Shown: positions 20,083 through 31,195, counted from the first letter of the stretch. The stretch: DNA of 64,000 nucleotides from Psococerastis gibbosa (GCA_963971405.1 OZ020491.1:27489019-27553018), one strand, 5' to 3'. Program-made: numbers and translations. The notes: generated by a model not told the origin, from the letters alone.

Positions 20083-20580
20083 AATAATAATAATAAATTA
20101 ACTTTGTTTGAAGAGGTAAACCTCCTTAAGAGTGTACAGCCCGTAGGAAATTGGCAACCCGAAATTTATTCCTTTTTATTTTTTATTTAATTAACTAAGC
20201 ATGTTATTAAAGATTTGGCTCATCAAAGTTGTAGAAGACTACTTCATGCATCATATAATAAGGTATTTTTAGTTTTCGAAATTGTAGTTTTGTTATAAAA
20301 TCGCTTTTACGTGAAAAGTTATTGTTTATAAAAATATCTGCTTGTTTTTGAAAAAACTACAATTTCGAAAATTAAAAATATCTTATAATATGATGCATGA
20401 AGTAGTCTTCTACAACTTTGATGAGCCAAATCATTAATAACGTGCTTAGTTAATTAAATAAAAAATAAAAAGGAATTAATTTCGGGTTGCCAATTTCCTA
20501 CGGGCTGTACACTCTTAATTGTTTAACCGGAATTAAAGGATATAGAAAAAATGGACTTGTCGAGATTCAAACCCAGTTTC
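20083..20580 (-). mobile_element. SINE family 2 fragment, split by a TTAA MITE
   Basis: GAAGAGGTAAACCTCC (20110-20125) and GGATATAGAAAAAATGG...GAGATTCAAACCC (20537-20573) match the two body parts of the SINE at 30119-30245. TAATAATAA at the left end would be its tail. Confidence 0.5.
20126..20518. mobile_element. TTAA-type fold-back MITE, best-preserved copy
   Basis: TTAA at 20126 and 20515; ends GAGTGTACAGCCCGTAGGAA and complement. The arms are near-perfect over ~180 bp each, joined by a ~40-bp loop. Inserted in SINE family 2. Confidence 0.9.
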
Positions 20581-20747
20581 ATAGGCATATTCCCACATTT
20601 CGGTTATTTTAAAAACAAATAAAATAGTTCTGTCTATACAAGTCGAGGCTACCTATCGAAACTCACTATAAAATATATTGCAATTACAGCGAGATCGCTT
20701 TCAGCAGTAACTATTTTCCCTTCTTTACCCGCCTGGCTGTACCCCTA

Positions 20748-21144
20748 AGGCAGGGTTTCCACCGACCGGCTAGGGCTAAATCCAAATACGGTGACGTGGT
20801 AACAGACATTCAAGACTTAGGCGGGGTTTCCACTGACCTCGCATTGCAGAATGCAAATGACATTGACGGAAATGTTTGTTTTACTCTATGCCATAGTTAA
20901 AATTGATCAATGATCATACAGTAAAATCACAAACAAACAAACTAAAATTAAAAAATGGCGTCATGGGATATGTTAATTACAAACATTCTAATAGATTTCT
21001 ATAAAAAGAAAAACAAACATTTCCGTCAATGTCATTTGCATTCTGCAATGCGAGGTCTATGGAAACCCCGCCTAAGTTTTGAATGTCTGTTACCACGTCT
21101 CCGTATTTGTATTTAGCCCTAGCCGGTCGGTGGAAACCCCGCCT
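20748..21144. mobile_element. composite Tourist-like MITE (MITE nested in MITE)
   Basis: Outer ends GGCAGGGTTTCCACCGACCG and complement carry GGTGACGTGGTAACAGACAT. Inside, at 20819-21073, is a second element with nearly the same ends (GGCGGGGTTTCCAC) and the core GCAAATGACATTGACGGAAA. The same nested design recurs at 28062, 39235, 41587, 43083 and 54723. Confidence 0.85.
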
Positions 21145-21614
21145 TTGTATAGCCAGGTAGTCTACCTCCTAAATTAAGTTTTTATAATATTGTAGAAGCT
21201 TCACTGATTGGCCCCATCTTCACAGTTTATATATTTTCGGATGTTTTTAATGAGAAAATTGATGTCAATATCATAAGGACTCTGGACCGAGAAATCAATT
21301 AATTAACACACAATGTTGATTTTATACAAGATGCCCTTTAACAAAATAAATCGTGTGTTGCGACTATCCATATGTTGGTTCATGCGTTTGTCAGTAAGAT
21401 TAATTACCCTAACAAAACATGGCGTTTCGGAAATGATCGCGTTTAAGGACGCAAACAAGTTGTACAATCAGGTACGATAATTAAGTTTTTATTATCATAT
21501 TGCATGTCTGCATAACTGTCAGACTGCCATACACGTTTTTTGCTTTCTTATTTACTTGTATACGTTAGTCGGTCTTAGTATAAGGAAAGTTTATTTGTGA
21601 TGGTCTAAATTATC

Positions 21615-21712
21615 TTGTTGTTGTTGTTTCCAGCGCATGCTCTCAGCATTTCTGCTTTAAGCAACCCTGTCAGCCTCGCGGGGGGAGTGAGTCTGTACTC
21701 CAATAGGTTTGT
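21615..21712 (-). mobile_element. LINE 3-prime fragment with (AAC)n tail
   Basis: TTGTTGTTGTTGTTTCCAGC, CAGCATTTCTGCTTTAAGCA and CAACCCTGTCAGCC match 39764-39940 in the same orientation and the plus-strand copies at 26100-26235 and 38040-38185. Confidence 0.6.
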
Positions 21713-21840
21713 GCAGTAATAAAACAATTATTATTCATTTCTATTGTAAAGGTTAATGGTGATGGTGTGAATCTATGTAACAAAGGGTTAGTTTGACTTT
21801 CATTGCCTGCTGTGCTAATAGTCATTAGAGGCATGGCTCG

Positions 21841-22399
21841 TGTTACGCCCTAGGCCAAACACAAGAGCATACGCTCTTCTTGGCCTAGGCTCAGGGCTGA
21901 GGACAGACGACAAACCTCTGTTGTGTAAATGTTATATCGGTCGTCACGTACGCCCTCAGCCATAATGTATAAATCACGAACCCTCGGTTCGAAGAAGAGG
22001 CAAAGAGTATAGAGACTATAGATAGAGACTATAGATAGAGACTATAGATAGAGACTATAGATAGAGTCGATAGAGTCTAGTGAGACTGAACTGATTCACC
22101 ATGTGAGTTGATACACGGTGCAAGTAGGAGTAAGCTCCTATGGATGTATGAGTAAGTACGTTATCATGTAGCCCTTATGTAACTAAGTTCCCCCCCCCCC
22201 AATTCATTATGTTGTCCCTTGTCCCTTAAGTGCTTAAGTTGTCCCTAAGTTATTATGTGGTATTAATGTTAAGTGTATTAATATAATATAAGGTATTTGG
22301 TACCATCCTATAAGCTTATATATAATTCCCCTCTCATAAGTCCACTCTGAATACTCTAATCTGTAGAAGGTCCCAATTAGTGGTATTCGGAGTGTGACA
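21841..22399. mobile_element. solo LTR of an LTR retrotransposon (fossil)
   Basis: 559 bp beginning TGTTACGCCC and ending TGTGACA, flanked by GCTCG and GGTCG, which fits a 5-bp target duplication. A TATAAATC motif lies at ~21968. The TGTTACGCC start is of Gypsy type. No internal coding region is present, so this is a recombination remnant. The slightly differing flanks suggest moderate age. Confidence 0.65.
22007..22066. repeat. 13-bp tandem repeat inside the LTR
   Basis: GAGACTATAGATA repeated four to five times. Confidence 0.9.
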
Positions 22400-22539
22400 G
22401 GTCGCATAGTTATTGAACAATTAGGGCCAAGCCCATTTTCAAGAGAAATTAAATTAATTGTCCAATGACTGTGAGGCTCATGCCTCTAATGACTATCAAC
22501 ACAGGAGGCAATTTAAGTCCAACTAACCATTGGTTGAAT

Positions 22540-23660
22540 AATTATTATTCATTTATTTGTTAACTTATAAAAAGCAGGAACTTATTATGAGTAGGAAAAA
22601 AAATAAAGCCAGCTCGAATTCGAACCAACAACCATTCGAATGAAAGCCAAAGTTGTTATCACGGAACTGTGTGTGATAACTGATAGGTTGTTATGTAACG
22701 GATGCAGTTGATATCTTTATGCCTGGGACATTTATTACCCAAAGCTTCAGATACCGCCAGGAAATTTCGCGATAAATTACCTCCGCTGTGATTTTGCGTC
22801 AAAAACACACAACACTTCAGGGAGCTTTTTCTCCCCTGCTATGAAACCCCATATATCGTATATTATTGTATATGAAGTGTGTATAGCCTGCCATTTATCG
22901 TATCTTATTATACATGAAGTACGTTTATAGCCAACCGCATGCAGATAATCTATGGGAAGGAAGTTTCGAAAAGGGGAAAATTGGTTTCTAACTGAGCCCT
23001 GAGGTTGTGGTAAAATTTATTTGTAGCCATTACCTTCAAGTCAATATATCAAAATGTATTGCTTAGGTGACTATTCCACTGGTCAATTTTTCTTCAATAT
23101 TGGTAATGCCGTGTACTTTGATGAAGACGTTTGGGGCTTGCTCAATGCGTCTGCGAATTTCTTGACTCACCTTCCACTCACTGTTTATACAATGCATTCG
23201 AGGTACCTGTGCTGTAATATTAATAATATACTGTACGTTATTCGCCATACGAAGGAATAAAGGGGGGGGCGTCAGAAACATAAATCCAAGCCCTGTGTAT
23301 AGTTCAGTATTGATTTTCACTTAGAAAAGTACCTTCAACCTCACTCTAACTAAAAAAAAATTATTAAAGGGGGTTATAAAGGTAAAGGAACCTTCAGCTA
23401 ATTAACTTACACAGTTTTGCAAGTAATTAGCGAGAAAGTCACGTAATTACCCATTTTAAAACGTCAAAGAAATAATAAATATTTCACGAAAATAAATGGC
23501 GGCAAAATAATTTAGCGAAACCGTTGACGTTTTAAATAAATGGCCCTAAGCAAAGCGGCAGCTGATTAAACACTCCCCTGCTTACACCCCCCTCTCTTCT
23601 ATACCTCTCTCCCTTACTATTTAATATGCTCATTCATTTTAACCTATTGCGCCTCTGCTT
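22540..23660. other. unassigned intergenic DNA
   Basis: Contains a SINE-like string (CGAATTCGAACCAACAACC, 22615-22640), a GTGACTATTCCACTGGTCAA string at 23067 like the 5634 MITE arm, and AT-rich sequence. No supported gene. Confidence 0.35.
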
Positions 23661-23719
23661 AGGTTTTAAAACTCTTTGTAGTGGTTTTCAGCAATCAAGC
23701 AAATGAAAATATGTTTAAA

Positions 23720-24060
23720 AATCCCTTTCGGCTCTGGCCAATCAGGTGTAGGGAGATTCCGCAGACCCTGCTTTTCCTCTACGCTACCTACGCTATGTAT
23801 GTAATAAAAAATAAAGAAGTCTGCATTATTTTCCGTATCACAACATAACAAAACACTCTTGCGTTCCAAATTTCGAACCACTATGACGACTATGAACATT
23901 TAATTATGAAATTATTTTCACTTTGACTGGACGCCATCATGTTATAGTTGATTGGTAGTAAAAAGTTAATCTAACCATTATCGTAGATAATAACACGGGC
24001 TTTCAATCAGATTTTAATTCATTTCTCTGCGACCAATATTAACTGTGATATGAATTATAT
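23720..24060. repeat. dispersed repeat (CTTTCGGCTCTGGCC.ATCAG family)
   Basis: CTCTGGCCAATCAGGTGTAG, GAACCACTATGACGACTATG and TTTTCACTTTGACTGGACGC recur at 41390-41590; the first part also occurs at 14205-14290 (inverted) and 36395-36430. Confidence 0.6.
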
Positions 24061-24184
24061 AACGTTTCAATCGGCCGCCATCATGTAACTGAATAGTGGA
24101 TCTAGCTGGTTAACGAACTCGATCAAGACATTTGTAAGATCAAGTTTCTTCAAAATCAGATATTTACGGAAGTTAGAGTGTTTC

Positions 24185-24358
24185 CTAAAATCAATATACA
24201 TACATGTATATTGTATGTATATACACACAAACATATATATGCATAACATTTTGAGCGGAGGGTGGTTTTAGACTCAGGGGGTCATGAAATGAAAAGTTGT
24301 GAAGAAATTTTCGGAACATTGGTCGCCATCTCAATAGGTAGATGAATCTCCCTAAAAC
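24185..24358 (-). repeat. dispersed repeat (GGGAGATTCATCTACC family)
   Basis: Minus-strand copy of the repeat at 13672, from TTTTAGGGAGATTCATCTAC through ATGGCGACCAATGTTCCG to a TATGTATGTA tract. Confidence 0.6.
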
Positions 24359-24519
24359 TTGTACTTAACACAACAGACCAACTTTTTAATGCGTATGAAC
24401 AGCTGTAGTGATCAGACTTCTACTGTTTCCGCTAGCGCATTCCTCCAATTTGGCGCCATCATTCAGTGGTACCAACCTTTTGACGTGTTTGAAACGTAGG
24501 TATACAAACGAATGCTGCG

Positions 24520-24820
24520 CATATCCTAGAGAGATCGTGCCCCTACTGCTGAGGACCTGAAGAGAATAGATACAGAAGCCAAGTTGCTGCTGATGGTTAA
24601 GAAACGGAAACTAACACACCTTCCCATGTGATGTGGAACGAAAAATTCTCGTTTTCTGCATGAATAATACAAGGGAATTTTGAAAGAATGAGGGCTGCCC
24701 GTAGAAGAAGAACAGCCTGGTTGAAAAACCCGAGAGAGTGGTTTGGTCAGAGCAGCAGTCTCCAAGGTCACCATTGCCATGATGATCGCCAATCTTGGCT
24801 AGAGGATAAAGAAGATTGCT
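24520..24820 (+). mobile_element. RTE-type LINE, degraded C-terminus
   Basis: Translated pieces LKRIDTEAKLLLMVKKRKLT, TAWLKNPREWFGQSSSLQ and the AMMIANL end match the last part of RTE-like reverse transcriptases (pattern WLRNLR.WFG...AMMIAN). The frame is broken between pieces, so it is a dead fragment. Confidence 0.65.
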
Positions 24821-24949
24821 TACCGCTTTTAGCAGCTAGACGTCCATGCTGAGTCTGTGCAGTGTCTCTTAGCCAAACATAACAGGTTTTTCGAATTCTG
24901 AGCTCCCTCTCCTGGCGTTCAGAATCAGATTCTGGCAGTCAAGGGGTTT

Positions 24950-25240
24950 GTGTGTCAGGTATGGAGTTACTGCTGACGGTAACCGGCCGCCTTACCAAGT
25001 TGAATCCAGCGGACCAGAGCAGGTTCAAAGATGCAGTGGTCGTGTGCACAGTGCCGGTAGGGAAACATTGTAGGACTTGTCCTGGTCACCTCCGAACTAA
25101 TCGTGTGACTTCACTGTGTTTCCCAAGTGGTTCGGAATCCACTATAGTCAGGAGGTCCCCTGTCCTATGGGCCCACACCGTGGCCTGGGACTGTGTCCAA
25201 CCATACTACTGCTACTGCTGACGGTAAGAATGAAGGAAGC
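24950..25240 (+). mobile_element. LINE 3-prime fragment (AAGTTGAATCCA family), copy 1
   Basis: TACCAAGTTGAATCCAGCGG, CCTGGTCACCTCCGAACTAA and GGTTCGGAATCCACTATAGT match 25911-26110, 37812-38030 and 40020-40230. Confidence 0.6.
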
Positions 25241-25340
25241 TTCCGAGCTCTTGGTTTTTTCAATTGGTCTTAGACAGGAAGACTTGGGCCTTTTGGGATA
25301 AGGGTGGTTTTTATTACAACATTTCATTATGTATGGGAAA

Positions 25341-25893
25341 AGTGAAACCCCTCTGTACTCTATGTGCATGCTTCCATTTTCTTAGCATGAAACAACGGGT
25401 GAACACTATACTATTAAAAAAGTGAAACCCCTCTGTACTCCATTTGCATGCTTCCATTTTCTTAGCATGAAACAACGGGTGAACACTATACTATTAAAAA
25501 AGTGAAACCCCTCTGTACTCTATGTGCATGCTTCCATTTTCTTAGCATGAAACAACGGGTGAACACTATACTATTAAAAAAGTGAACCCCCTCTGTACTC
25601 TATGTGCATGCTTCCATTTTCTTAGCATGAAACAACGGGTGAACACTATACTATTAAAAAAGTGAAACCCCTCTGTACTCTATGTGCATGCTTCCATTTT
25701 CTTAGCATGAAACAACGGGTGAACACTATACTATTAAAAAAGTGAACCCCCTCTGTACTCTATGTGCATGCTTCCATTTTCTTAGCATGAAACAACGGGT
25801 GAACACTATACTATTAAAAAAGTGAAACCCCTCTGTACTCCATTTGCATGCTTCCATTTTCTTAGCATGAAACGACGGTAGAATACTATACTA
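25341..25893. repeat. 80-bp satellite array, seven copies
   Basis: Copies start at 25341, 25421, 25501, 25581, 25661, 25741 and 25821 with AGTGAAACCCCTCTGTACTC. They differ at only a few sites (AAACCC/AACCCC, CTATGTG/CCATTTG). Copies 3-4 and 5-6 repeat as a 160-bp pair, which suggests recent unequal exchange. Confidence 0.95.
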
Positions 25894-25899
25894 TATAAC

Positions 25900-26235
25900 T
25901 TCCCAAGGACCATACCAAGTTGAATCCACGAGAACGGAGCATGTTGCAAGCTGCGGCAGCTGGTATTGTGCACAGCGTTGGCAAGGGAACGTGGTACTAG
26001 TCAGTCTAAGTGCGTGTCGAGTCCTGGTCACCTCCGAATTAATCGTGTGACTTTACTATGTTCCCCAAGACATTCGGAATGCACTAAAATCAGGATGTCC
26101 GCCCTGTCAGTCAACTCCTCTGCTGATGGAGTCTGCCCTTAGGGTGCCTGAAGTTAATAAACAGGCTCAGTCCCCCCGCCAGACTGACAGGGTTGCTTCA
26201 AGCAGAAATGCTGAAAGCGGGCATTGGAAAACAAA
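25900..26235 (+). mobile_element. LINE 3-prime fragment (AAGTTGAATCCA family), copy 2
   Basis: Continues through CCTGAAGTTAATAAACAGGC to GGGTTGCTTCAAGCAGAAAT, the same end as the copies with an (AAC)n tail. Confidence 0.6.
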
Positions 26236-26701
26236 CAAAAACATATAATCTTCCAAGTAAAATGAAGCCAGTTTTATGTGAAACAATCCCTACATGGCCT
26301 ATATTTTATTGTAAGAAATATTGCAGTAGTTTGTGAATTTATAAGATGTCTTCACATTAAATCCCTGGGCGCCTTTGAAGAATTTTGGAAACAGGCCTTC
26401 AGGGGTTGATAATGTAACGGGGTGGTACCAGAGGGAGTCTGCAGCTTAGTTTACAAGTATTTTTAGTGCTCCAATGTCGTCTCTTGACAGCCGTTACAAC
26501 GCTTACTAACTTATTTAACTTATTGCTGAATTTTGAATTTCCTCAAGGTACCATTTCGAAGTGTCACTTGTTCCAGATGGAGTTGAAATATTGCGGGGGG
26601 GGGGGGGGTGAACTTGTGAATTGCGTCTTGTGTACATATTTCTTCATTACGTCTTGTAACATATTACTCGACCACAATACGAAAACACTCGGCGAGGTGT
26701 T

Positions 26702-27170
26702 TTTAGGGAGATTCATCTATCTATTGAGCCGGCGACCAATTTTCGACTTCAGGAAAATTTCTTCACAACTAATCAATAATCAGAGGTTCCCAAACTGTGG
26801 TCCTTGGACGGTGGTCCACAGGCATATATCAGGTGGTCCACGGACCAAAGAGAGAAATAAGAAAATAAAACAGCTGAGTTATTGGAGATTTAAAGAACTA
26901 AGTAAAATACAGTTACTCTTGGAACTGAACTATAACATCCAACCGATACCAGTCCTAAACATTAAATCAAATATTAGCACGTAGCCTAATTGTACTCTCA
27001 AACTACTTGATCTTGGTCCTAGAATTTGACGATTTTCCTGTCACACCCATGGTGGTCCACGAAAAATCATAAAATAAATCTAGTGGTCCACGGACAAAAA
27101 AGTTTGGGAACCCCTGAATAATTTCATGACTCCCTGAGACTAAAACCAACCCCCGTCAAAATGTTATATA
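26702..27170 (+). repeat. GGGAGATTCATCTATC repeat split by a hAT MITE
   Basis: The family repeat runs 26702-26770 and resumes 27120-27170 (ATGACTCCCTGAGACTAAAA), with the MITE at 26781-27116 between. Confidence 0.6.
26781..27116. mobile_element. hAT-type MITE (CAGAGGTTCCCAAACT ends)
   Basis: Ends CAGAGGTTCCCAAACTGTGG and AAGTTTGGGAACCCCTG are inverted, with repeated GGTCCAC strings inside. Sister copy at 44597-44920 shows a perfect 8-bp target duplication. Confidence 0.8.
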
Positions 27171-27653
27171 TATATACTTAACGGATCTTCAATTTCCAGA
27201 TGTACCTATCATTTGCAGTAAGAATGAAAAAATTTGTAAGAAAGTAAAAGTAAGAAAAATAAATAAATTTCAATCAACATCCTGATTATTATCGATTTGC
27301 TCACCTGTTAACAATAACTAATTAACAATTGCAGGTCTGGAACCGCCACTGTCGTTCCTAACCACAAAATTAATTATTTGTTAGGGAAATGGGTAAACAC
27401 TATTAAAATGTCAATTTCAGAATGTATGGAAACGTATAGGGAAAGGCGATAATGGAATTTGACTGCCACATTTTGATATTATCGTATGTATACACAGAGT
27501 AGTTACCTACCCCTTTCAGTAATAGGTTATTATTGATTCAATAGCAATGAATGTGGTTTATCTACTGGATGCACATTGTATATCCGTCCGATTGTGGACA
27601 AATCCAATATTGTATAGGTATACAGAAGGCGGCAGCGATGCATTAGGCCTAAT

Positions 27654-28454
27654 AAGGTGCGGTTTCCACCGACCTGCTAGTGCTAAATACAAAAACGGTG
27701 ACGTGGTAACAGACAGGATACAAAATGGCGGTTATTTAATATTTTTAATGATAAATATTTATTATCGGTTATTTAATATTTACAAAATTTTATTATTTTA
27801 TTGTAATTAATTATTTGCATGCAATTAAAGACTATTTTTTAATTATGCCAAAGAAGTATAACTTCTCACGCGCGTACATAAGTACACACACCCACTTTTA
27901 TTAAAAACCGCAACTTTGTTTGGGAAAGCAACCTATTTGGTTTTGCTACTCTATCTAATACTTAAGACATACCGGAAGTAAGAAAGCATCAATAGAAAGG
28001 TTCTGCAGAAAATTTTTTATTTTTTAGACCGGTTTCATGAAAATTGAGTCTTTTTATTTACGGCGGGGATTCCACCGACCTGCTAGTGCTAAATACAAAT
28101 ACGGTGACGTGGTAACAGACATTCAAGACTTAGGCGGGGTTTCCACCGGCCTCACATTGCAGAATGCAAATGACATTGACGGAAATGTTTGTTTTACTCA
28201 ATGCCATAGTTAAAATTGATCAATGATCATAGAGTAAAATCACAAACAAACTAAAATTAAAAAAATGGCTTCATGGGATATGTTAAGTACAAACATTTTA
28301 ATAGATTTCTATAAAAAGAAAAATTCAAATTTCCGTCAATGTCATTTGCATTCTGCAATGCGAGGTCGGTGGAAACCCGCCTAAGTCTTGAATGTCTGTT
28401 ACCACGTCACCGTATTTGTATTTAGCACTAGCAGGTCGGTGGAAACCGCGCCTT
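27654..28454. mobile_element. long composite MITE with a 350-bp unique core
   Basis: Outer ends GGTGCGGTTTCCACCGACCT (27656) and its complement (ending ~28453) enclose a unique part (27715-28060) plus a full composite MITE (28062-28450). The unique part and the MITE recur in inverted order at 41587-42340. Confidence 0.75.
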
Positions 28455-28623
28455 ATGACAACATAATAATGTGAATTAAAAGAAAATCGTTGGTGCTATT
28501 TTAAAAATCTTTTAGCCGTTTTTTTTTTTATTTCTTGGTTGGTAAAACCCCCCATAACTGACAAACTGAGGTAGCCAAAATAAAAATAGATTTCTGAGAT
28601 AAGATTATTGTGAAGCTACATGC

Positions 28624-28805
28624 ATGGCCCCGCCCAGGGGGGTGGTCCATAGGGTCCGGACCCCCCCCCCCCCCCGAAATAAATTTTTGTATGTAAACCT
28701 GTATGGTTTGAAGAATTTATTCATTAATTCATTAGTAAATTACGTACAAAATTTTTTAGACCCCCCCCCCTCCGCCGCCGAAATGAAAACCTGGGCACGG
28801 CCTTG
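28624..28805. mobile_element. G/C-run hAT-type MITE with perfect target duplication
   Basis: Ends CATGGCCCCGCCCAGG and CCTGGGCACGGCCTTG; GCTACATG flanks both sides (28616-28623, 28806-28813). G- and C-runs sit just inside the ends. Confidence 0.85.
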
Positions 28806-29410
28806 GCTACATGCAAAATGTCAGTCAGTTCGTAAAAACCAACGATCATTCGACCATTACAAAGCTTTCCTTATACGGACGTATAAATAAGTAAGCAAGA
28901 ATACTTTGTCACTGAAGCGCTTATTTTGAACTTTGGATTGCAATTATTGAATAATTTGGGCATAAATTTAAATAAAAATTAGTTCTTTCTCATGGTTGCA
29001 AAAAAGTAAACCTTTTCGAGCGTTTCTTACCCTCTTCCTGACCACTGTGTAATACTTTCGGAACGCATCGACAAAAAAAACGGGGTAAGTTTCATATAGG
29101 CTTACTTGTACATACTGCTGTACACGTACGAATACTTCTATTATAAAAAATGTCCACATTTGCGCCTGCCTGGGGCGACAGCATGTTCTTCCTTTTTTAT
29201 ACGTCCATAACCGGCTGAGTTTGGTTCTTTTCGCACTTACTGCAGCGTGTTTTTTTGCTTATTGAAACCTTGCTCACCTCCTTGTTTGTACCTTGAGGAT
29301 TTACATTGTGCCTCTCTGGTACGGTACCTTAATTTAGCTCACATATCGCTATCAACCTCTGGAATGTCTTGTTTTCGCTTTGCTTGTTCAAATTTCAATC
29401 GTCCCCGTTG

Positions 29411-29594
29411 CAGTGGCAGCGCTACGGGCCTGCCCCCCCCCCCCCAATTTTGAGATATTTTACATGTTGTTAAATTAAATTATTGAACGATATACCTACT
29501 CACAATGAAAATTTTTTTGTTTTTCCCCCCACCCCCAGATAGAAGTCATGCCCTCCATGGCCCCCCCGCCATAAAATTTCTAGCGCCGCCACTG
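29411..29594. mobile_element. hAT-type MITE (CAGTGGC.GCGCTA ends) with perfect target duplication
   Basis: Ends CAGTGGCAGCGCTACGGG and TAGCGCCGCCACTG; CCCCGTTG on both sides (29403-29410, 29595-29602). Confidence 0.85.
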
Positions 29595-29619
29595 CCCCGT
29601 TGCGAAGCCGCACAATAAC

Positions 29620-29812
29620 CGTCCCACAAACTTCTTCTTCTTTAAATGCATCTTCTACCAAAGGGGATCATCATGGCAATTTGTACCTTGGGGACTGCTC
29701 TTCTGAAAAGGAAAGTCGGGTGCTTGCCGAACCACTGGATGCCTCAGGTTTTTTTTAACCAGAATGTTCTTCTATAGGGAGCTCTGTGTCCTTCTATCTT
29801 CCCTTCTTTTGG
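29620..29812 (-). mobile_element. RTE-type LINE C-terminal fragment, inverted
   Basis: Minus-strand pieces EGKIEGHRAP, TFWLKK and the AMMI end near CATCATGGCAATTTG match the RTE C-terminus. Head-to-head with the copy that follows. Confidence 0.65.
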
Positions 29813-30014
29813 TTTATTATGATTATTATTAAGATCGTGTCCCTAATGCTGAGTTCCTAAGGCGAATGGATACAGAAGCCGAGTTGCTGCTGACAGTTAA
29901 GAAACGGAAACTATCATACGTTGGCCATGTGAACGAGAAGTATCGCCTTCTGCGTGTAATAATCCAAGGGAAGATAGAAGGACAGAGGGTTTCCAGGCAG
30001 AAAAAGACCATTCT

Positions 30015-30258
30015 GGCCGAAATTAGAGGATATGGAAAAAAACTGGGCTTGGCGGGATTCGAACCCACGATCTACGCCTAACCGGGGCGTCGTCTTAACC
30101 GCTGGACCACAAGCCCGTGGTTCGAATCCCGCCAAGCCCAGTTTTATCCATATCCTGTAATTTCGGCTATAACGAGGTGGTTACCTCTTTAACCAAAGTT
30201 AATTTAATGTCAGTGTGATATATACCATATAATACTGAAATATAAAGGCCGTTCTGGT
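30015..30258. mobile_element. SINE family 2, head-to-head pair with a tRNA-like head
   Basis: The minus strand of 30043-30118 folds like a tRNA: acceptor GGGCTTG/CAAGCCC, anticodon stem ACGCC/GGCGT, loop CCGGTTA, and T arm GTGGG-TTCGAAT-CCCGC. The 3-prime half is repeated inverted just after (GTTCGAATCCCGCCAAGCCC), followed by a body with GAGGTGGTTACCTC. AAAGACCATTCTGG / AAAGGCCGTTCTGG flank it as a ~14-bp target duplication. Confidence 0.65.
30049..30118 (-). tRNA. tRNA-like sequence, SINE head (probably not a working tRNA)
   Basis: All four arms can be drawn and the B box is perfect. Position 33 is C instead of T, the D stem is short, and the setting is a SINE. The apparent anticodon is GGT. 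Confidence 0.4.
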
Positions 30259-30668
30259 TGAAAACCCGGAGGCAGCGGTCTCGCAAGAGCACGACTCCGT
30301 TTTCAGAGCAGCAGTCTGTAAGGTCCAATTGCCATGATGATCGCCAATAGAAGAGGCATTTTCCGCATTTTACGGGAAAAGAAGTGAAACAAGGTAAGAT
30401 TGGATCTGATAATCTTGAGTAAATCTTACGTTACAAAGACTGGGTCTGTGAGGTATTCACTACTGAAGTATGTTTTCCTTATATTCTTCGATAGACGAGG
30501 CATTAAAAGAAGAAGATTATTTATCAAAGGTGTAGCGTTCTACGATAGCTCAGTAAATTAAATAAAGTACCTAACTCAGTACAGGGATGTATCCTAATAA
30601 ACTAATAACTATAGGAACTCCAAATTACGCTCCTGAAGGTTTAGATACCCATGAAAAGAGAGTGGTTT

Positions 30669-31195
30669 TTTGCTTTCCAATTTATACGTAGTATAAGGAA
30701 GGCTTTGTGACGGTCGAAATTTTCGATTCCGAGATATCAACGGATTTACACGTTTTAAGCTCCCAGGAACCCAAAAAAGTATTTTTTACGAAATGTCTGT
30801 CTGTCTGTCTGTCTGTTCGTCGATTTCCGGGCAAACTACTCAGTCGATTTTGATGAAATTCGGCATGTAGGTTCACAAAAATCATACCTCGGAACCATTG
30901 TTTGTATTTTGGGCTAACTCAATTTGGGGGGTTTTTATTTGCAAAAAACTTCAAAAAAACGTCTAAAAAAATTATTTCCCAGAAACGGCTCCAATGATTT
31001 CTTTTAAATTCTCATATATTGTAGTTGTTGTTAATGTTGATAAAATGCGGGGGGTCCTCACCTCCAGTGACGTTAGTGGACTACCCCCCCCCCCTGCCGG
31101 AGATATCGGAAATTTAACCATAGAAAAATTATTTACCATGAAATTACTCATTTTCTCTATCTACTAATTTTGATAAATTGGAAAGCAAGGAGTAA
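30669..31195 (+). mobile_element. dispersed repeat with TCTG microsatellite (CTTTCC...GGAAAG family)
   Basis: TTTCCAATTTATACGTAGTA, GGTCGAAATTTTCGATTCCG, (TCTG)n at 30797-30815, then GCAAACTACTCAGTCGATTT. Other copies: 35345-35760, 49095-49540, and a fragment at 41294-41340. Superfamily not recognised. Confidence 0.6.

Larger units (their letters stand above)
21783..22530. mobile_element. fold-back element interrupted by a solo LTR
   Basis: Left arm GGGTTAGTTTGACTTTCATT...CATTAGAGGCAT (21786-21834) pairs with ATGCCTCTAATGACTATCAA...CCAACTAACC (22473-22525). A one-arm copy without the insertion lies at 31684-31750 and shows the uninterrupted site. Confidence 0.75.
29833..30352 (+). mobile_element. 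RTE-type LINE C-terminus split by a SINE
   Basis: FLRRMDTEAELLLTVKKRKL and YRLLRVIIQGKIEGQRV (29847-30000) read like the RTE C-terminal region. The rest resumes at 30246 (TTCTGGTTGAAAACC...CCATGATGATCGCCAAT). Between them lies the SINE pair at 30015-30258. Confidence 0.7.

Noticed and set aside
25341-25893. Regular repeats resembling a CRISPR array
   Set aside because: Whole 80-bp units are near-identical with no distinct spacers, and the setting is animal DNA.
26466-26984. 172-residue open frame
   Set aside because: It runs through a G-run, a dispersed repeat and half of a hAT MITE, so it is a composite of non-coding pieces.
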